Of a DNA stretch of 35,320 bases, positions 1-8,027 are shown piece by piece. Every line of letters begins with the position of its first letter. Position 1 is the first letter of the stretch. The stretch comes from JANRKH01 sp964351245. Lineage in GTDB: Bacteria; Pseudomonadota; Alphaproteobacteria; Rickettsiales; Rickettsiaceae. The notes beneath the pieces were generated by a model. It worked only from the letters and a program-made list of their open reading frames with translations, was not told the origin of the DNA and made no database searches. Location of the stretch: NCBI GenBank assembly GCA_964351245.1, contig CAYGNF010000008.1, positions 1 to 35,320 of the forward strand. The letters run 5' to 3'. A program made the translations under genes and the position numbers.

Positions 1-7
1 AAATCAA

Positions 8-565
8 TTATGCCAACCTACCCAACAAAACATTCCTGCTAATACCAATAGATGCTCTACACATAGACCGGATTATTGATGCAGAAAATCTGTCTATTAT
101 ACTATTTTGACTCAATGAATCTTGGGATGCAATGTCTTTATGCTCTATTTCTTCCTGTCTGAATTGCTCTATTTTTGCAAGCATGGTACCTTGGGATCCT
201 AAGTTTTTGAGCAAATGAATTTGATCCATATAATGTTTTTCTATGATTGTTTCTACACTTTCTGTGCAAATCATAGCCTGCTTTTTACCCACAAGTGCAG
301 TAAAATACCCTAAGCCGAATCCCAAATAGTGCCACATATGCATAAAAAAAGATGGACGTATATTTCCCTTTTTCATTTCTTGTTCAAAATATTGCAGATG
401 CTCCGTCTCTTGGCTCCTCATACAAAGCATTAATTCCTTTGTTTGCGTATCCTCGGTTGCAGCGACCTGACCATCATATATTCTAACCGCACCATATTCT
501 CCTGCATAATTCACTCTTAGCATTTCTTCTATTATGGTTTTATGGCCAAAAATTGGTCTTTTCAT
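8..565 (-). CDS. coq7: Coq7 demethoxyubiquinone hydroxylase
   Basis: Di-iron monooxygenase that hydroxylates the demethoxyubiquinone ring late in ubiquinone synthesis, at the inner face of the cytoplasmic membrane. The 185 aa product shows the Coq7 layout: Glu23 in EYGAV, a first ExxH at Glu53-His56, a central Glu-rich helix around residues 102-111, and a second ExxH at Glu139-His142. These are the expected carboxylate and histidine iron ligands. Its length fits bacterial and mitochondrial Coq7. Its ATG overlaps the stop of the upstream dsbB by four bases (ATGA), so the two are translationally coupled. The stop codon lies just inside the window edge, so the gene is complete. With ubiG at 27.8 kb it shows that ubiquinone is made by the cell itself. 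Family assignment is firm; activity is inferred. Confidence 0.95.
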   Translation of the reverse strand: MKRPIFGHKTIIEEMLRVNYAGEYGAVRIYDGQVAATEDTQTKELMLCMRSQETEHLQYFEQEMKKGNIRPSFFMHMWHYLGFGLGYFTALVGKKQAMICTESVETIIEKHYMDQIHLLKNLGSQGTMLAKIEQFRQEEIEHKDIASQDSLSQNSIIDRFSASIIRSMCRASIGISRNVLLGRLA

Positions 566-1053
566 AGCCTCCTCATGAATATGATTGTATAGATAATAAG
601 TACGATATTAATTAGTGCATTAATTTCAGCTAATGATAGTCCGAGTATTACAAATGCGGGTTTAGAACAATCCCCTATTTTAGAATCCTGAAGAGTATTC
701 TTAAACTCCTCAAAATCTAAACCATCACTAATTTGAATATCCTGAGTGCATTGAGTGATGGAGTGCCATAATTTTCTTTCAATACCTGAATGATATATTG
801 CAATGGATGCACCAACAAAAGATGTAACGATAATTAAAACCAAAATGATCTTATGCCATTGATGCGCCGTCATCATTAGCAAGAAGGATAGACCCGCAAT
901 AAAAAAGTAGGGTACGCGTTCATATAAACACAAAATACAAGGATCGAATCCCAAAATAACATCTATAAATAAAGCAGATGCAATAATAGCAGAAGATAAA
1001 ATGAGGAGTATAATGGCGAAGATGCGTGTATTAGTGATTTCGAAAATTGACAT
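562..1053 (-). CDS. dsbB: DsbB-family disulfide bond formation protein
   Basis: Inner-membrane quinone reductase that reoxidises a periplasmic DsbA-type thiol oxidase and passes electrons to ubiquinone. The 163 aa protein has four hydrophobic segments (about residues 11-31, 46-62, 66-87 and 132-158). A CxxC pair (Cys39 and Cys42) sits in the first periplasmic loop, in the context DPCILCLYERVPY. A second cysteine pair (Cys102 and Cys129) lies in the long second loop, as in DsbB. It is the first gene of a two-gene unit, and its stop overlaps the coq7 start (ATGA). Pairing a quinone-dependent oxidase with a ubiquinone-synthesis gene makes functional sense, but that link is inference. No dsbA is present in the window. 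Confidence 0.9.
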   Translation of the reverse strand: MSIFEITNTRIFAIILLILSSAIIASALFIDVILGFDPCILCLYERVPYFFIAGLSFLLMMTAHQWHKIILVLIIVTSFVGASIAIYHSGIERKLWHSITQCTQDIQISDGLDFEEFKNTLQDSKIGDCSKPAFVILGLSLAEINALINIVLIIYTIIFMRRL

Positions 1054-1105
1054 ATAGTCTTAATTACCTTATTTTATCGTATGTTAAAAACACCCACAAT
1101 AATAT

Positions 1106-2695
1106 ATGAACAGATTATTTGATCAAGAGCAAAGAGAAATTGCAAAATCAAGCTCAGCATGGCCTTTTATTGAGGCATTTAAGATTTTACAAAGAATAGG
1201 TCACACAACCCCCAAAAAAGGTTATGTGCTATTTGAAACAGGATACGGCCCATCGGGCCTCCCTCATATTGGTACTTTTGCAGAAGTAGCTAGAACTATA
1301 ATGGTCAAAAAAGCCTTTGAACATATTTGTGATATACCTACAAGGCTAATATGCTTCTCTGATGACTTAGATGGTATGCGTAAAATTCCTTCTAATATAC
1401 CAAGCCCCGATAGACTGACTCAATATATGAATATGCCCCTAACAAGTATTCCAGATCCATTTGAAAAGGAGGAAAGTTACGGTCACTATATGAATGCGAA
1501 ATTGCGATCTTTTCTGGATGCTTTTGATTTTGAATATGAGTTTATGAGCGCTACAGAGACTTATAAGCAAGGTATATTCGATCAAAAGCTAGAAGAAGTG
1601 ATTGAAAACTATGATGATCTAATGAATATTATGCTGCCGAGCTTAAGGGAAGAAAGAGCATCTAATTACTCGCCTTTTATGCCTATATGCCAAGATACTG
1701 GCCAGGTGCTACAAGTACCTATTTTAGAAGTAAAAAAAGATAGTAAAACTATTATTTATAAAGATATTTCCGGCAAGATGGTGGAGACGAATGTTACTGG
1801 AGGCAAGTGCAAGCTCCAGTGGAAGCCAGATTTTGGAATGAGATGGGCAGCTTTAGATGTAGATTACGAAATGTATGGGAAGGACCATATGCCGAACGCA
1901 AAAATATATTCCGATATTTGCAGTATTCTTGGGGGAGTACCTCCTTCTCAGTTTTTCTACGAGCTATTCCTTGATGAGAATGGCGCAAAAATCTCTAAAT
2001 CCAAGGGTAACAGCATATCAATTGATGAGTGGCTGCAATACGCCCCCATAGAAAGCCTTGGTCTTTTTATATACCACGCACCTTCTAAGGCAAAAAAACT
2101 ATATTTTAATGTAATACCAAAAAATGTTGATGAGTATATTATCTTCAATAAAAAATACCACGCTGAGTCTGATTTTGCAAAAAAGATAGTCAGCCCCCTA
2201 TTCCATCTTCATCATGGCAATGTACCTATCGTACAAATCCATGATATAAGCTTTGGAATTTTACTGAACCTTGCTTCAGTTTGTAATCCAGATAGTAAAG
2301 AAGTTTTATGGGGATTTATTAGCAACTACAATAAGCTTGCTACGCCAGAAAATTTACCTTATCTTGATAAGCTCGTTATTTATGCGATAAATTATTACAA
2401 TGATTTTATCAAAGCTAAAAAAAATTACTGTAAACCTAATGAGGCCCAAAAAACTTTACTTATAGAGATAAAATCCTTGCTCCTATCTTTAGCGCAAGAA
2501 ATAGAAGCAGAGGAGATACAAAGTAGAATATATGATGTAGGTATGAAAGCCGGTTATAGTAATTTAAGAGATTTTTTCAGAGATATTTATATGATTCTAC
2601 TGGGACAAGAAGATGGGCCAAGACTTGGGACCTTCTTTAAAATATATGGTCTATCCAATTCTGCTGACTTGATTCAATCTAAAATAGATTTGTAA
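1106..2695 (+). CDS. lysK: Class I lysyl-tRNA synthetase
   Basis: Charges tRNA-Lys with lysine in the cytoplasm. The 529 aa protein is of the class I type, found in archaea, spirochaetes and many alphaproteobacteria, not the class II LysS type. The Rossmann-fold signature is HIGT at residues 54-57 within PSGLPHIGTF, and the KMSKS-type loop is KISKS at residues 295-299. Length is close to the 520-550 aa usual for bacterial LysK. The start is the only ATG near the beginning of the conserved region, 52 nt from the divergent dsbB start. No class II lysS occurs in the window, so this is probably the essential lysine enzyme. It stands alone and is followed by an accessory gene pair. Confidence 0.95.
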   Translation: MNRLFDQEQREIAKSSSAWPFIEAFKILQRIGHTTPKKGYVLFETGYGPSGLPHIGTFAEVARTIMVKKAFEHICDIPTRLICFSDDLDGMRKIPSNIPSPDRLTQYMNMPLTSIPDPFEKEESYGHYMNAKLRSFLDAFDFEYEFMSATETYKQGIFDQKLEEVIENYDDLMNIMLPSLREERASNYSPFMPICQDTGQVLQVPILEVKKDSKTIIYKDISGKMVETNVTGGKCKLQWKPDFGMRWAALDVDYEMYGKDHMPNAKIYSDICSILGGVPPSQFFYELFLDENGAKISKSKGNSISIDEWLQYAPIESLGLFIYHAPSKAKKLYFNVIPKNVDEYIIFNKKYHAESDFAKKIVSPLFHLHHGNVPIVQIHDISFGILLNLASVCNPDSKEVLWGFISNYNKLATPENLPYLDKLVIYAINYYNDFIKAKKNYCKPNEAQKTLLIEIKSLLLSLAQEIEAEEIQSRIYDVGMKAGYSNLRDFFRDIYMILLGQEDGPRLGTFFKIYGLSNSADLIQSKIDL

Positions 2696-2735
2696 TCAAT
2701 CTCTTGTTATTTTCTGAGATCATGTATTGATTTTG

Positions 2736-2764
2736 TTGATTTTTGCACTGCAATGATATATAAG
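2736..2764 (+). promoter_or_regulatory. Putative sigma70 promoter upstream of the first tandem paralogue
   Basis: TTGATT (2736-2741) and TATAAG (2759-2764) are separated by 17 bp, ending about 35 nt before the ATG at 2800. The gene also has an AAGGA ribosome binding site about 9 nt before its start. This suggests that the gene is transcribed on its own and not by read-through from lysK. Confidence 0.45.
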
Positions 2765-2799
2765 CGAATTAATTCATATAATTCTAAGGAAGCAAAATA

Positions 2800-3424
2800 A
2801 TGGATAATCCAAATAATGAAATTCAGGAAAGAGAGATACTAAGGTTAATTGCTATAGAAATGGGTAGATTGCCGGCAGAAGCTACAAGAGATCCAAATCA
2901 TGAAATACCGGAGACACGCCTGACTATCATACACACACATACCATAAACGCGGATCGTCTAGTGATAGGTAATGAGTGTCCCTCCGCCATTACATTACCT
3001 TCTTGGGCCTCTTTACAAGTAGGATATATTTCGTTTGAAGTAACACAAGGAGTCTGTGGAGCGCTGGTTGTAGAAACTGAATTAGATGATCTAGCGTTAG
3101 TGCCTCGTATTAACATACAGACTCAGGACACCATCCCATTTCTACTTGAAAATATTATTCATGCCCGGGGTATTGGTACTTTGGCAGAGAATATANNNNN
3201 NNNNNNNNNNNNNNNNNNNNNNNNNNNNNNNNNNNNNNNNNNNNNNNNNNNNNNNNNNNNNNNNNNNNNNNNNNNNNNNNNNNNNNNNNNNNNNNGGTAT
3301 TGGTACTTTGGCAGAGAATATACCTATTACCCTAAATGGAGAAGAAAATGTAGATATGTACGCTTTGCAAGGAGATACTGAAAATGACTTATCTATAAGT
3401 TGTTATCCCGTAGATCTAAAGTAA
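2800..3424 (+). CDS. Unrecognised protein, tandem paralogue A (interrupted by an N-gap)
   Basis: I do not recognise this family. The coding sequence is split by 100 N at 3196-3295, and the reading frame changes across the gap. The 27 bp just before the gap (3169-3195) are repeated exactly just after it (3296-3322). Removing the N run and one copy gives a single frame of 165 codons plus stop, close to the 171 aa paralogue that follows. The joined product aligns with that paralogue over its C-terminal half: ISFEV, INIQT, TIPF, IIHA, NGE, MYALQG and DLSI all have counterparts in order. No signal peptide or membrane segment is seen; the pattern of short alternating hydrophobic stretches suggests beta structure. 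A clear AAGGA ribosome binding site and a putative promoter precede it. Function is unknown; a lineage-specific or host-interaction role is only a guess. Confidence 0.75.
3169..3322. repeat. 27-bp direct repeat flanking an N-gap (likely unjoined contig overlap)
   Basis: Copy 1 is 3169-3195 and copy 2 is 3296-3322, identical over 27 bp, with exactly 100 N (3196-3295) between them. Fixed-length N runs are normally scaffolding placeholders. Collapsing to one copy restores a continuous ORF whose alignment with its neighbouring paralogue runs unbroken across the join. Confidence 0.85.
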
Positions 3425-3504
3425 CCATTCCGATTAAAATATCAATATTAAGACATCTCTGGATCTGTCATTAATGATTTATATTTGACTTACAAACTTC
3501 TCTC

Positions 3505-3532
3505 TTGATCTTTGAGTAAAAATATATATAAA
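3505..3532 (+). promoter_or_regulatory. Putative sigma70 promoter upstream of the second tandem paralogue
   Basis: TTGATC (3505-3510) and TATAAA (3527-3532) are separated by 16 bp, about 30 nt before the ATG at 3562. A perfect TATAAT at 3541-3546 lies closer to the start but has no recognisable -35 partner. The -35 resembles that of the first paralogue (TTGAT). Confidence 0.4.
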
Positions 3533-3561
3533 AAATAAAATATAATTTAACGAGCCCTATC

Positions 3562-4077
3562 ATGAATAATCAATCATCTACCTGGAATGCTTTAGTGCAA
3601 GAGTATAATACTAATGGTACAGAATTTTTAGCTCCAAGAATTATTGATATATTACAGAGTATTAATAGACAGACGGCGCCAAGTGCAATAGTGCCAATTA
3701 ATGGAGCTGGTATTAGTAATTTTTTAGATAATATAACTATTCCTTCAGGTGCTAACATAGTATGTGAATATCCTATTCATACTCATTGTATTTCATTTCA
3801 GGTTGAGAACCTTGTGTATGGGAGATTCACTTTAACACGGGAGCTTAATAATATAGAATCATTGCAAATTAATATACAAACCTATGAATCTACTATTCCT
3901 TTTTTTATGGAAGATATTATTCATGCACCGAATATTTCTGCATATGGCTCTCCAATATCTTATATCAATATCACTGTTAACGGAGAAGATGCAGATTTGT
4001 ACGCTATGCGTGGCTCAACTATACATGATTTATCTATTGGAGGATGCGCTCAAGAGGATGAAATAATAATATGGTAA
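3562..4077 (+). CDS. Unrecognised protein, tandem paralogue B
   Basis: Complete 171 aa paralogue of the preceding interrupted gene, 137 nt downstream and with its own putative promoter. I cannot name the family. The conserved core runs from about residue 80 to 160: ISFQV, a glycine, an EL pair, INIQTYESTIPF, a short helix-like MEDIIHA, then NGE, YAM and DLSI. The N-terminal 55 residues differ from those of the first copy. No transmembrane segment, signal peptide, catalytic triad or metal-binding cluster is evident. An alternating hydrophobic pattern suggests a beta-sandwich-like fold. The tandem arrangement implies a local duplication followed by divergence. Base composition resembles the surroundings, giving no direct sign of recent transfer. 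Confidence 0.75.
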   Translation: MNNQSSTWNALVQEYNTNGTEFLAPRIIDILQSINRQTAPSAIVPINGAGISNFLDNITIPSGANIVCEYPIHTHCISFQVENLVYGRFTLTRELNNIESLQINIQTYESTIPFFMEDIIHAPNISAYGSPISYINITVNGEDADLYAMRGSTIHDLSIGGCAQEDEIIIW

Positions 4078-4103
4078 TATTATTAAAATTGACTGATATA
4101 GTA

Positions 4104-5855
4104 TTATTGCACTATAATATCGCTAATAACCACTTGAACAGAACTTACTCCCTGCCAGTAATTTCTCTTTATGCTCCCTATAATATTTAACCTTAAGGGT
4201 TTTTCGCATAATAAAGTATCCGAGAGATTAGTGCCTACGCAGTTAAAGCATATAGCTTTTATTGCTCTTGTGGCTACTGATTCTTTATCCGGGGCTAGAA
4301 GGCAAGATATGTGCTTGTTGTTTGCAATCCTTGCCTTTAAAACATATACTGCTTCTATCATGAATATTGGCTCATTGTTAGATATACCGTATGGCTCCAA
4401 CTTTTCTATTTCATTGATAAATTCTGTGGTAATAGTATTAGTAGATATTATTCCATCATGATATTTAGTCTTGCTATCTTCCAAAAGCGCTGCATCTTTT
4501 GATATTTCAATATTCAAAAATTGCCTTAGATTCTCTATTTTTGATTCTTCTACAACAAAGCCCGCCGCCATTGCGTGCCCTCCTCCCGATATAATAATCC
4601 CCTCCTCCTTTGCTTGTGCTATTTTTTGCCCCATATTTATACCTTTGACCGATCTACAAGAAGCCTTACCAAGGCCGTTTTCTACAGAAATTGCTATTAC
4701 GGGTTTTTGGTATCGTTCTTTGAGTCTACCTGCCACTATTCCTATAATGCCCTGATGCCAGCACGTGTTTGAGAGCATAATATAATCTGCATTTTTTTGG
4801 TCCTCAGCTATTATTAGTGCTTCATCTGTGATGCGCTGCTCTAATAGTTTTCTTGTTTCATTATATTCTTCAAGATCAGTTGCATATTTATAAATATCTT
4901 GAAAATTATTAGATGATAAAATCTTTGCCCCAAGATCAGATTTACCAACTCTACCACCGGCATTAATTCTTGGGCCTATTACAAACCCGAGATGATAGGC
5001 AGTAGTCCTTGTATCTACATTACCAAATTCTGATAGGATTTTAATGCCAAGATTACTACCCTGCTTCATCACTTTTAAACCCTGAATGACAAATGCTCTG
5101 TTGATACCAATAAGAGGCATCATGTCACAAACTGTCCCAAGAGCAACAAGATCAAGCATTGCTAGTAAATTTGGCAATGGTTTTGATGCAAAATAATTTT
5201 TCTCCTTAAGAATCTTGATAACGCCAACAGCAAATAAAAAGCATACACCAACAGCAGCAAGATTTTTATAAGCAGATGTTTCGTCTAGTCTATTAGGGTT
5301 TACGATAGCATAAGCGCTTGGCATACTGACTTCGCTCATATGGTGGTCTAGTATTATCACATCAAGATCTAATGAGTTTGCAAATGATATAGCATCAAAT
5401 GAGGTAATGCCGCAATCTACTGTAATTACTAAATTCACCCCCTTATTTTTAAATTGCTGAAGCGCAGAAATATTAGGTCCGTATCCTTCGGTAGTGCGGT
5501 CTGGAATATAAATATCGCAATTTGCTCCAATGGCACTAAAAAGCTTGTATAAAAGAGCAGAAGATGTCGCGCCATCAACATCATAATCTCCAAATACTGT
5601 AATTTGATTATGATTGAGTACTGCATCCACGGCCCTTCTGCATGCTTTTTCCATATCCTTTAAATGAAATGGATCTGGTAGTAATGTTTTAATTTTAGGG
5701 TCCAAAAAATTTTCTACATCTATTTCTGCTACATTTCGGCTGATAAGAATTCTTGCCAATATATCAGAGATATTATAGTTATTGATATAGCGATATATTA
5801 ATCTTTCATCTATTTCTCGAGATTGCCATATATTTTCAGAAACTGATAATTTCAT
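4104..5855 (-). CDS. recJ: Single-stranded-DNA-specific exonuclease RecJ
   Basis: 5'-3' single-strand exonuclease of recombination and mismatch or base-excision repair. The 583 aa protein has the DHH phosphoesterase motifs: GDYDVDGATS at 89-98 (Asp90, Asp92 and Asp94 as metal ligands), a VDCG motif near 146-149 and DHH at 170-172. The DHHA1 motif GGGHAMAAGF lies in the C-terminal half, followed by the OB-like RecJ tail. Length matches E. coli RecJ (577 aa). The start codon overlaps the stop of the upstream glpX by four bases (ATGA), so the two are co-transcribed and coupled. The other repair genes in the window, mutS and uvrC, lie in separate units. Identification is firm. Confidence 0.95.
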   Translation of the reverse strand: MKLSVSENIWQSREIDERLIYRYINNYNISDILARILISRNVAEIDVENFLDPKIKTLLPDPFHLKDMEKACRRAVDAVLNHNQITVFGDYDVDGATSSALLYKLFSAIGANCDIYIPDRTTEGYGPNISALQQFKNKGVNLVITVDCGITSFDAISFANSLDLDVIILDHHMSEVSMPSAYAIVNPNRLDETSAYKNLAAVGVCFLFAVGVIKILKEKNYFASKPLPNLLAMLDLVALGTVCDMMPLIGINRAFVIQGLKVMKQGSNLGIKILSEFGNVDTRTTAYHLGFVIGPRINAGGRVGKSDLGAKILSSNNFQDIYKYATDLEEYNETRKLLEQRITDEALIIAEDQKNADYIMLSNTCWHQGIIGIVAGRLKERYQKPVIAISVENGLGKASCRSVKGINMGQKIAQAKEEGIIISGGGHAMAAGFVVEESKIENLRQFLNIEISKDAALLEDSKTKYHDGIISTNTITTEFINEIEKLEPYGISNNEPIFMIEAVYVLKARIANNKHISCLLAPDKESVATRAIKAICFNCVGTNLSDTLLCEKPLRLNIIGSIKRNYWQGVSSVQVVISDIIVQ

Positions 5856-6808
5856 TTTTGTATTTTATAATCATTGACGAAGCTAAAAGATTGAGGATAT
5901 CCATTAATTAATAAACTATTGATATTGATGGCGCAATCTCTATATCTAACGCCCTTTAGCAAATCTCCATCAGTAACACCTACAGCTGCAAATAAAGTAT
6001 TTTTTGGCGCTAAATCATTTAGATAATATTTTTTGGTAAAGTCTGATATACCTATTTTCTGGGCTCTTTCTTTTTCTATATCGCTTTTAATTACTAAGCG
6101 CGCACACATCTGGCCTCCAAGTGTTTGTAAAGCTGCCGCAGCAAGCACTCCTTCTGGCGCTCCTCCAACGCCAATATACATGTCCGCTTCTCCTAATCTA
6201 GTAGTTTGTATTATAGCAGCAATATCGCCATCGCTAAGGAGCTTGACCTTTGCGCCAGCTGCTCTAATTTTGGCGATAATCTCTTCATGCCGGGTTCTAT
6301 TGAGTACAATAACCAATAATTCATTAATATCTTTATTTGCAGCGCGAGCAAGGGAGCCAAGATTCTCCTGGATACTCAAATCTAAATCTATAATTTGCTC
6401 TGGACAATCAAATCCTATTGCAATTTTTTCCATATAAGTATCTGGCGCATGCAGCATCTGATGCTCATTGCAAGCCGCTATTACAGCAAGAGAGCCAAAT
6501 CCTGCATTTGCAAGAATAGTAGTACCTTCTAACGGATCTACTGCTATATCAATTTTGGGTCCTATTTTTGTGCCAACCTTCTCTCCAATATATAGCATCG
6601 GGGCTTTGTCCCTCTCACCTTCACCAATTACAATCGTGCCATCTATTGCTGATAAATTAAGAGATCGTCTCATAGCTTCTACTGCTGCTTGATCTGCGGC
6701 TTTTTCTTCTCCTCTGCCAAGTAACTTGTGGGCTTCTATTGCAGCATTAGCGCAAGCATCTGCTAAATTACCAAGTATATAAGCGCTATTAATGTGATTA
6801 ATTTCCAT
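5852..6808 (-). CDS. glpX: Class II fructose-1,6-bisphosphatase GlpX
   Basis: Hydrolyses fructose 1,6-bisphosphate to fructose 6-phosphate, the committed step of gluconeogenesis. The family signatures are present: DGTIVIGEGERDKAPML at residues 56-72 and the metal and phosphate site DPLEGT at 91-96, numbered from the chosen start. I place the start at the ATG ending at 6808, giving 318 aa. It is preceded by an AAAAAAGG ribosome binding site, and the protein then begins as GlpX proteins do. The frame stays open to a TTG at 6856 that would add 16 unconserved residues. The stop overlaps the recJ start. The gene indicates hexose phosphate synthesis from C3 compounds, a trait that varies among Rickettsiales. 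Confidence 0.93.
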   Translation of the reverse strand: MEINHINSAYILGNLADACANAAIEAHKLLGRGEEKAADQAAVEAMRRSLNLSAIDGTIVIGEGERDKAPMLYIGEKVGTKIGPKIDIAVDPLEGTTILANAGFGSLAVIAACNEHQMLHAPDTYMEKIAIGFDCPEQIIDLDLSIQENLGSLARAANKDINELLVIVLNRTRHEEIIAKIRAAGAKVKLLSDGDIAAIIQTTRLGEADMYIGVGGAPEGVLAAAALQTLGGQMCARLVIKSDIEKERAQKIGISDFTKKYYLNDLAPKNTLFAAVGVTDGDLLKGVRYRDCAININSLLINGYPQSFSFVNDYKIQK

Positions 6809-6877
6809 ATGAACCTTTTTTATAATCACATTATTGAAATCATCTAGTGAAATCAAGGATATTGTTGTCGCCTCAAT

Positions 6878-7765
6878 TTATGAATTGAAGAAATCTGCAA
6901 TTGCTTGAGTGAAATACTGAAAATCATTCATAAATTTCCTTTTGCCGTAATGTATTATAATGGCATTTGGATGATACAAAGATTTGAATAACAAGATTCC
7001 GTAACGCTGCTTCATAAAATTAATTAATTCATCGCATCGTTCTGTGGTAAGAGTTGCAATACAATATAATTCAGAAATCTGGATGTTGATGGATGTAAAT
7101 TTTTCTATAAAATTTATTATATATCTTTTATTTTCTGAAGAGATTTTAGCGTTTTGGGTAATTAGTATATCGTGATTTCTTAGGGCAATAAGAGCATATA
7201 TCTCTCCTAAACTATTGCAGGAAGATCCATTATTATGCGATATACTTCTTGCGCAATTAATTACGTCATTATCTCTGGATATAAGCCACGCTATATTTAT
7301 ACCCTCAATTCCATAAAGTATTTCTATAGAAGAGAAGATAGCTATATCACTCCTTATTATCTTAGAAAAATCTAGCCCCCAAAAATCAACGACATATTGT
7401 GTATGATCCAAAGATTTAGAATTATTTATGTAAGTATAGATGTCGTTAATATTCTGAAGAGAATCTGGTATCTCTATCTTAGAAATCTTTATATGCAAAG
7501 AAATTAATGTGATAAAATCTGCTATATTTGCTTTGAGTATAATATTAACATCAGAATCATAAGAAAAATTCTTGCATATTTGAGCTCTAACTACGGAGTT
7601 GCCTTCGGGGTTACTAAATGTATTTTTTTCCCTTAAGATTTTAGTACACTCAAAATCTCCTATAGTTTCTAGATAATTCAATGAATATCCTTGAGGATAT
7701 GGAGAGGAAAGAGAAAGATGTTTATAGCTTAAGTAGTGATCGAACAATATTTTCTTGTAATTCAT
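6878..7765 (-). CDS. Degenerate aminotransferase-like (fold-type I PLP) protein, probably non-catalytic
   Basis: A 295 aa protein that I read as a strongly diverged relative of HisC/CobC-type class I/II aminotransferases. Landmarks appear in the expected order: NPEGNSVVR at 52-60 (compare the family's P-x-P-E-G then LR), a DVNIILKAN stretch at 72-80 (compare NIxxxxG), VVDFWGLDFS at 125-134 (compare VVDEAYIDF, with the PLP-pyridine Asp at 127), and YGIEGINIAWLIS at 151-163 (compare YGLAGLRIGYxIA). The Schiff-base lysine expected just before YG is isoleucine (149), and the phosphate-binding arginine of GLRIG is asparagine (157). The protein is also shorter than the usual 350-400 aa. These losses suggest a pseudoenzyme or a gene under relaxed selection, yet the frame is fully open. 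An alternative is an unrelated protein with chance resemblance. It lies between glpX and tRNA-Glu on the same strand. Confidence 0.5.
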   Translation of the reverse strand: MNYKKILFDHYLSYKHLSLSSPYPQGYSLNYLETIGDFECTKILREKNTFSNPEGNSVVRAQICKNFSYDSDVNIILKANIADFITLISLHIKISKIEIPDSLQNINDIYTYINNSKSLDHTQYVVDFWGLDFSKIIRSDIAIFSSIEILYGIEGINIAWLISRDNDVINCARSISHNNGSSCNSLGEIYALIALRNHDILITQNAKISSENKRYIINFIEKFTSINIQISELYCIATLTTERCDELINFMKQRYGILLFKSLYHPNAIIIHYGKRKFMNDFQYFTQAIADFFNS

Positions 7766-7780
7766 AGATAATACTGAGAT

Positions 7781-7855
7781 TGGTGACCCCTACGGGAATC
7801 GAACCCGTGTTTTCACCGTGAAAGGGTAGTGTCCTAACCGCTAGACGAAGGGGCC
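7781..7855 (-). tRNA. tRNA-Glu (anticodon UUC)
   Basis: Read on the minus strand it folds as a standard cloverleaf. The 7-bp acceptor stem GGCCCCT/AGGGGTC has one G-U pair. The D arm GTCT..GGAC encloses a loop with GG. The anticodon loop is CTTTCAC with anticodon TTC. The T arm is CGGGTTCGATTCCCG. The CCA end is encoded (7781-7783). The outermost anticodon-stem pair (C27-A43) is mismatched. Confidence 0.96.
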
Positions 7856-8027
7856 TTATTTATCTTTATAAAGAATACTTATATACTAAATATAGTTTCT
7901 TTCAAGTGATATTCCATTTTTTTAGAAACAATTTTAGTATGTCTTTTTTATAATGTTGCTTTTCTATTCACAAACCCTTGTGATACCTCAAAGCATGTGT
8001 ATCTTCATAGAGAATGATCTAAATCTC

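Noticed and set aside
3196..3295. Frameshift or pseudogene in paralogue A
   Set aside because: The frame change is explained by the placeholder gap and the duplicated 27 bp; the joined ORF is intact.
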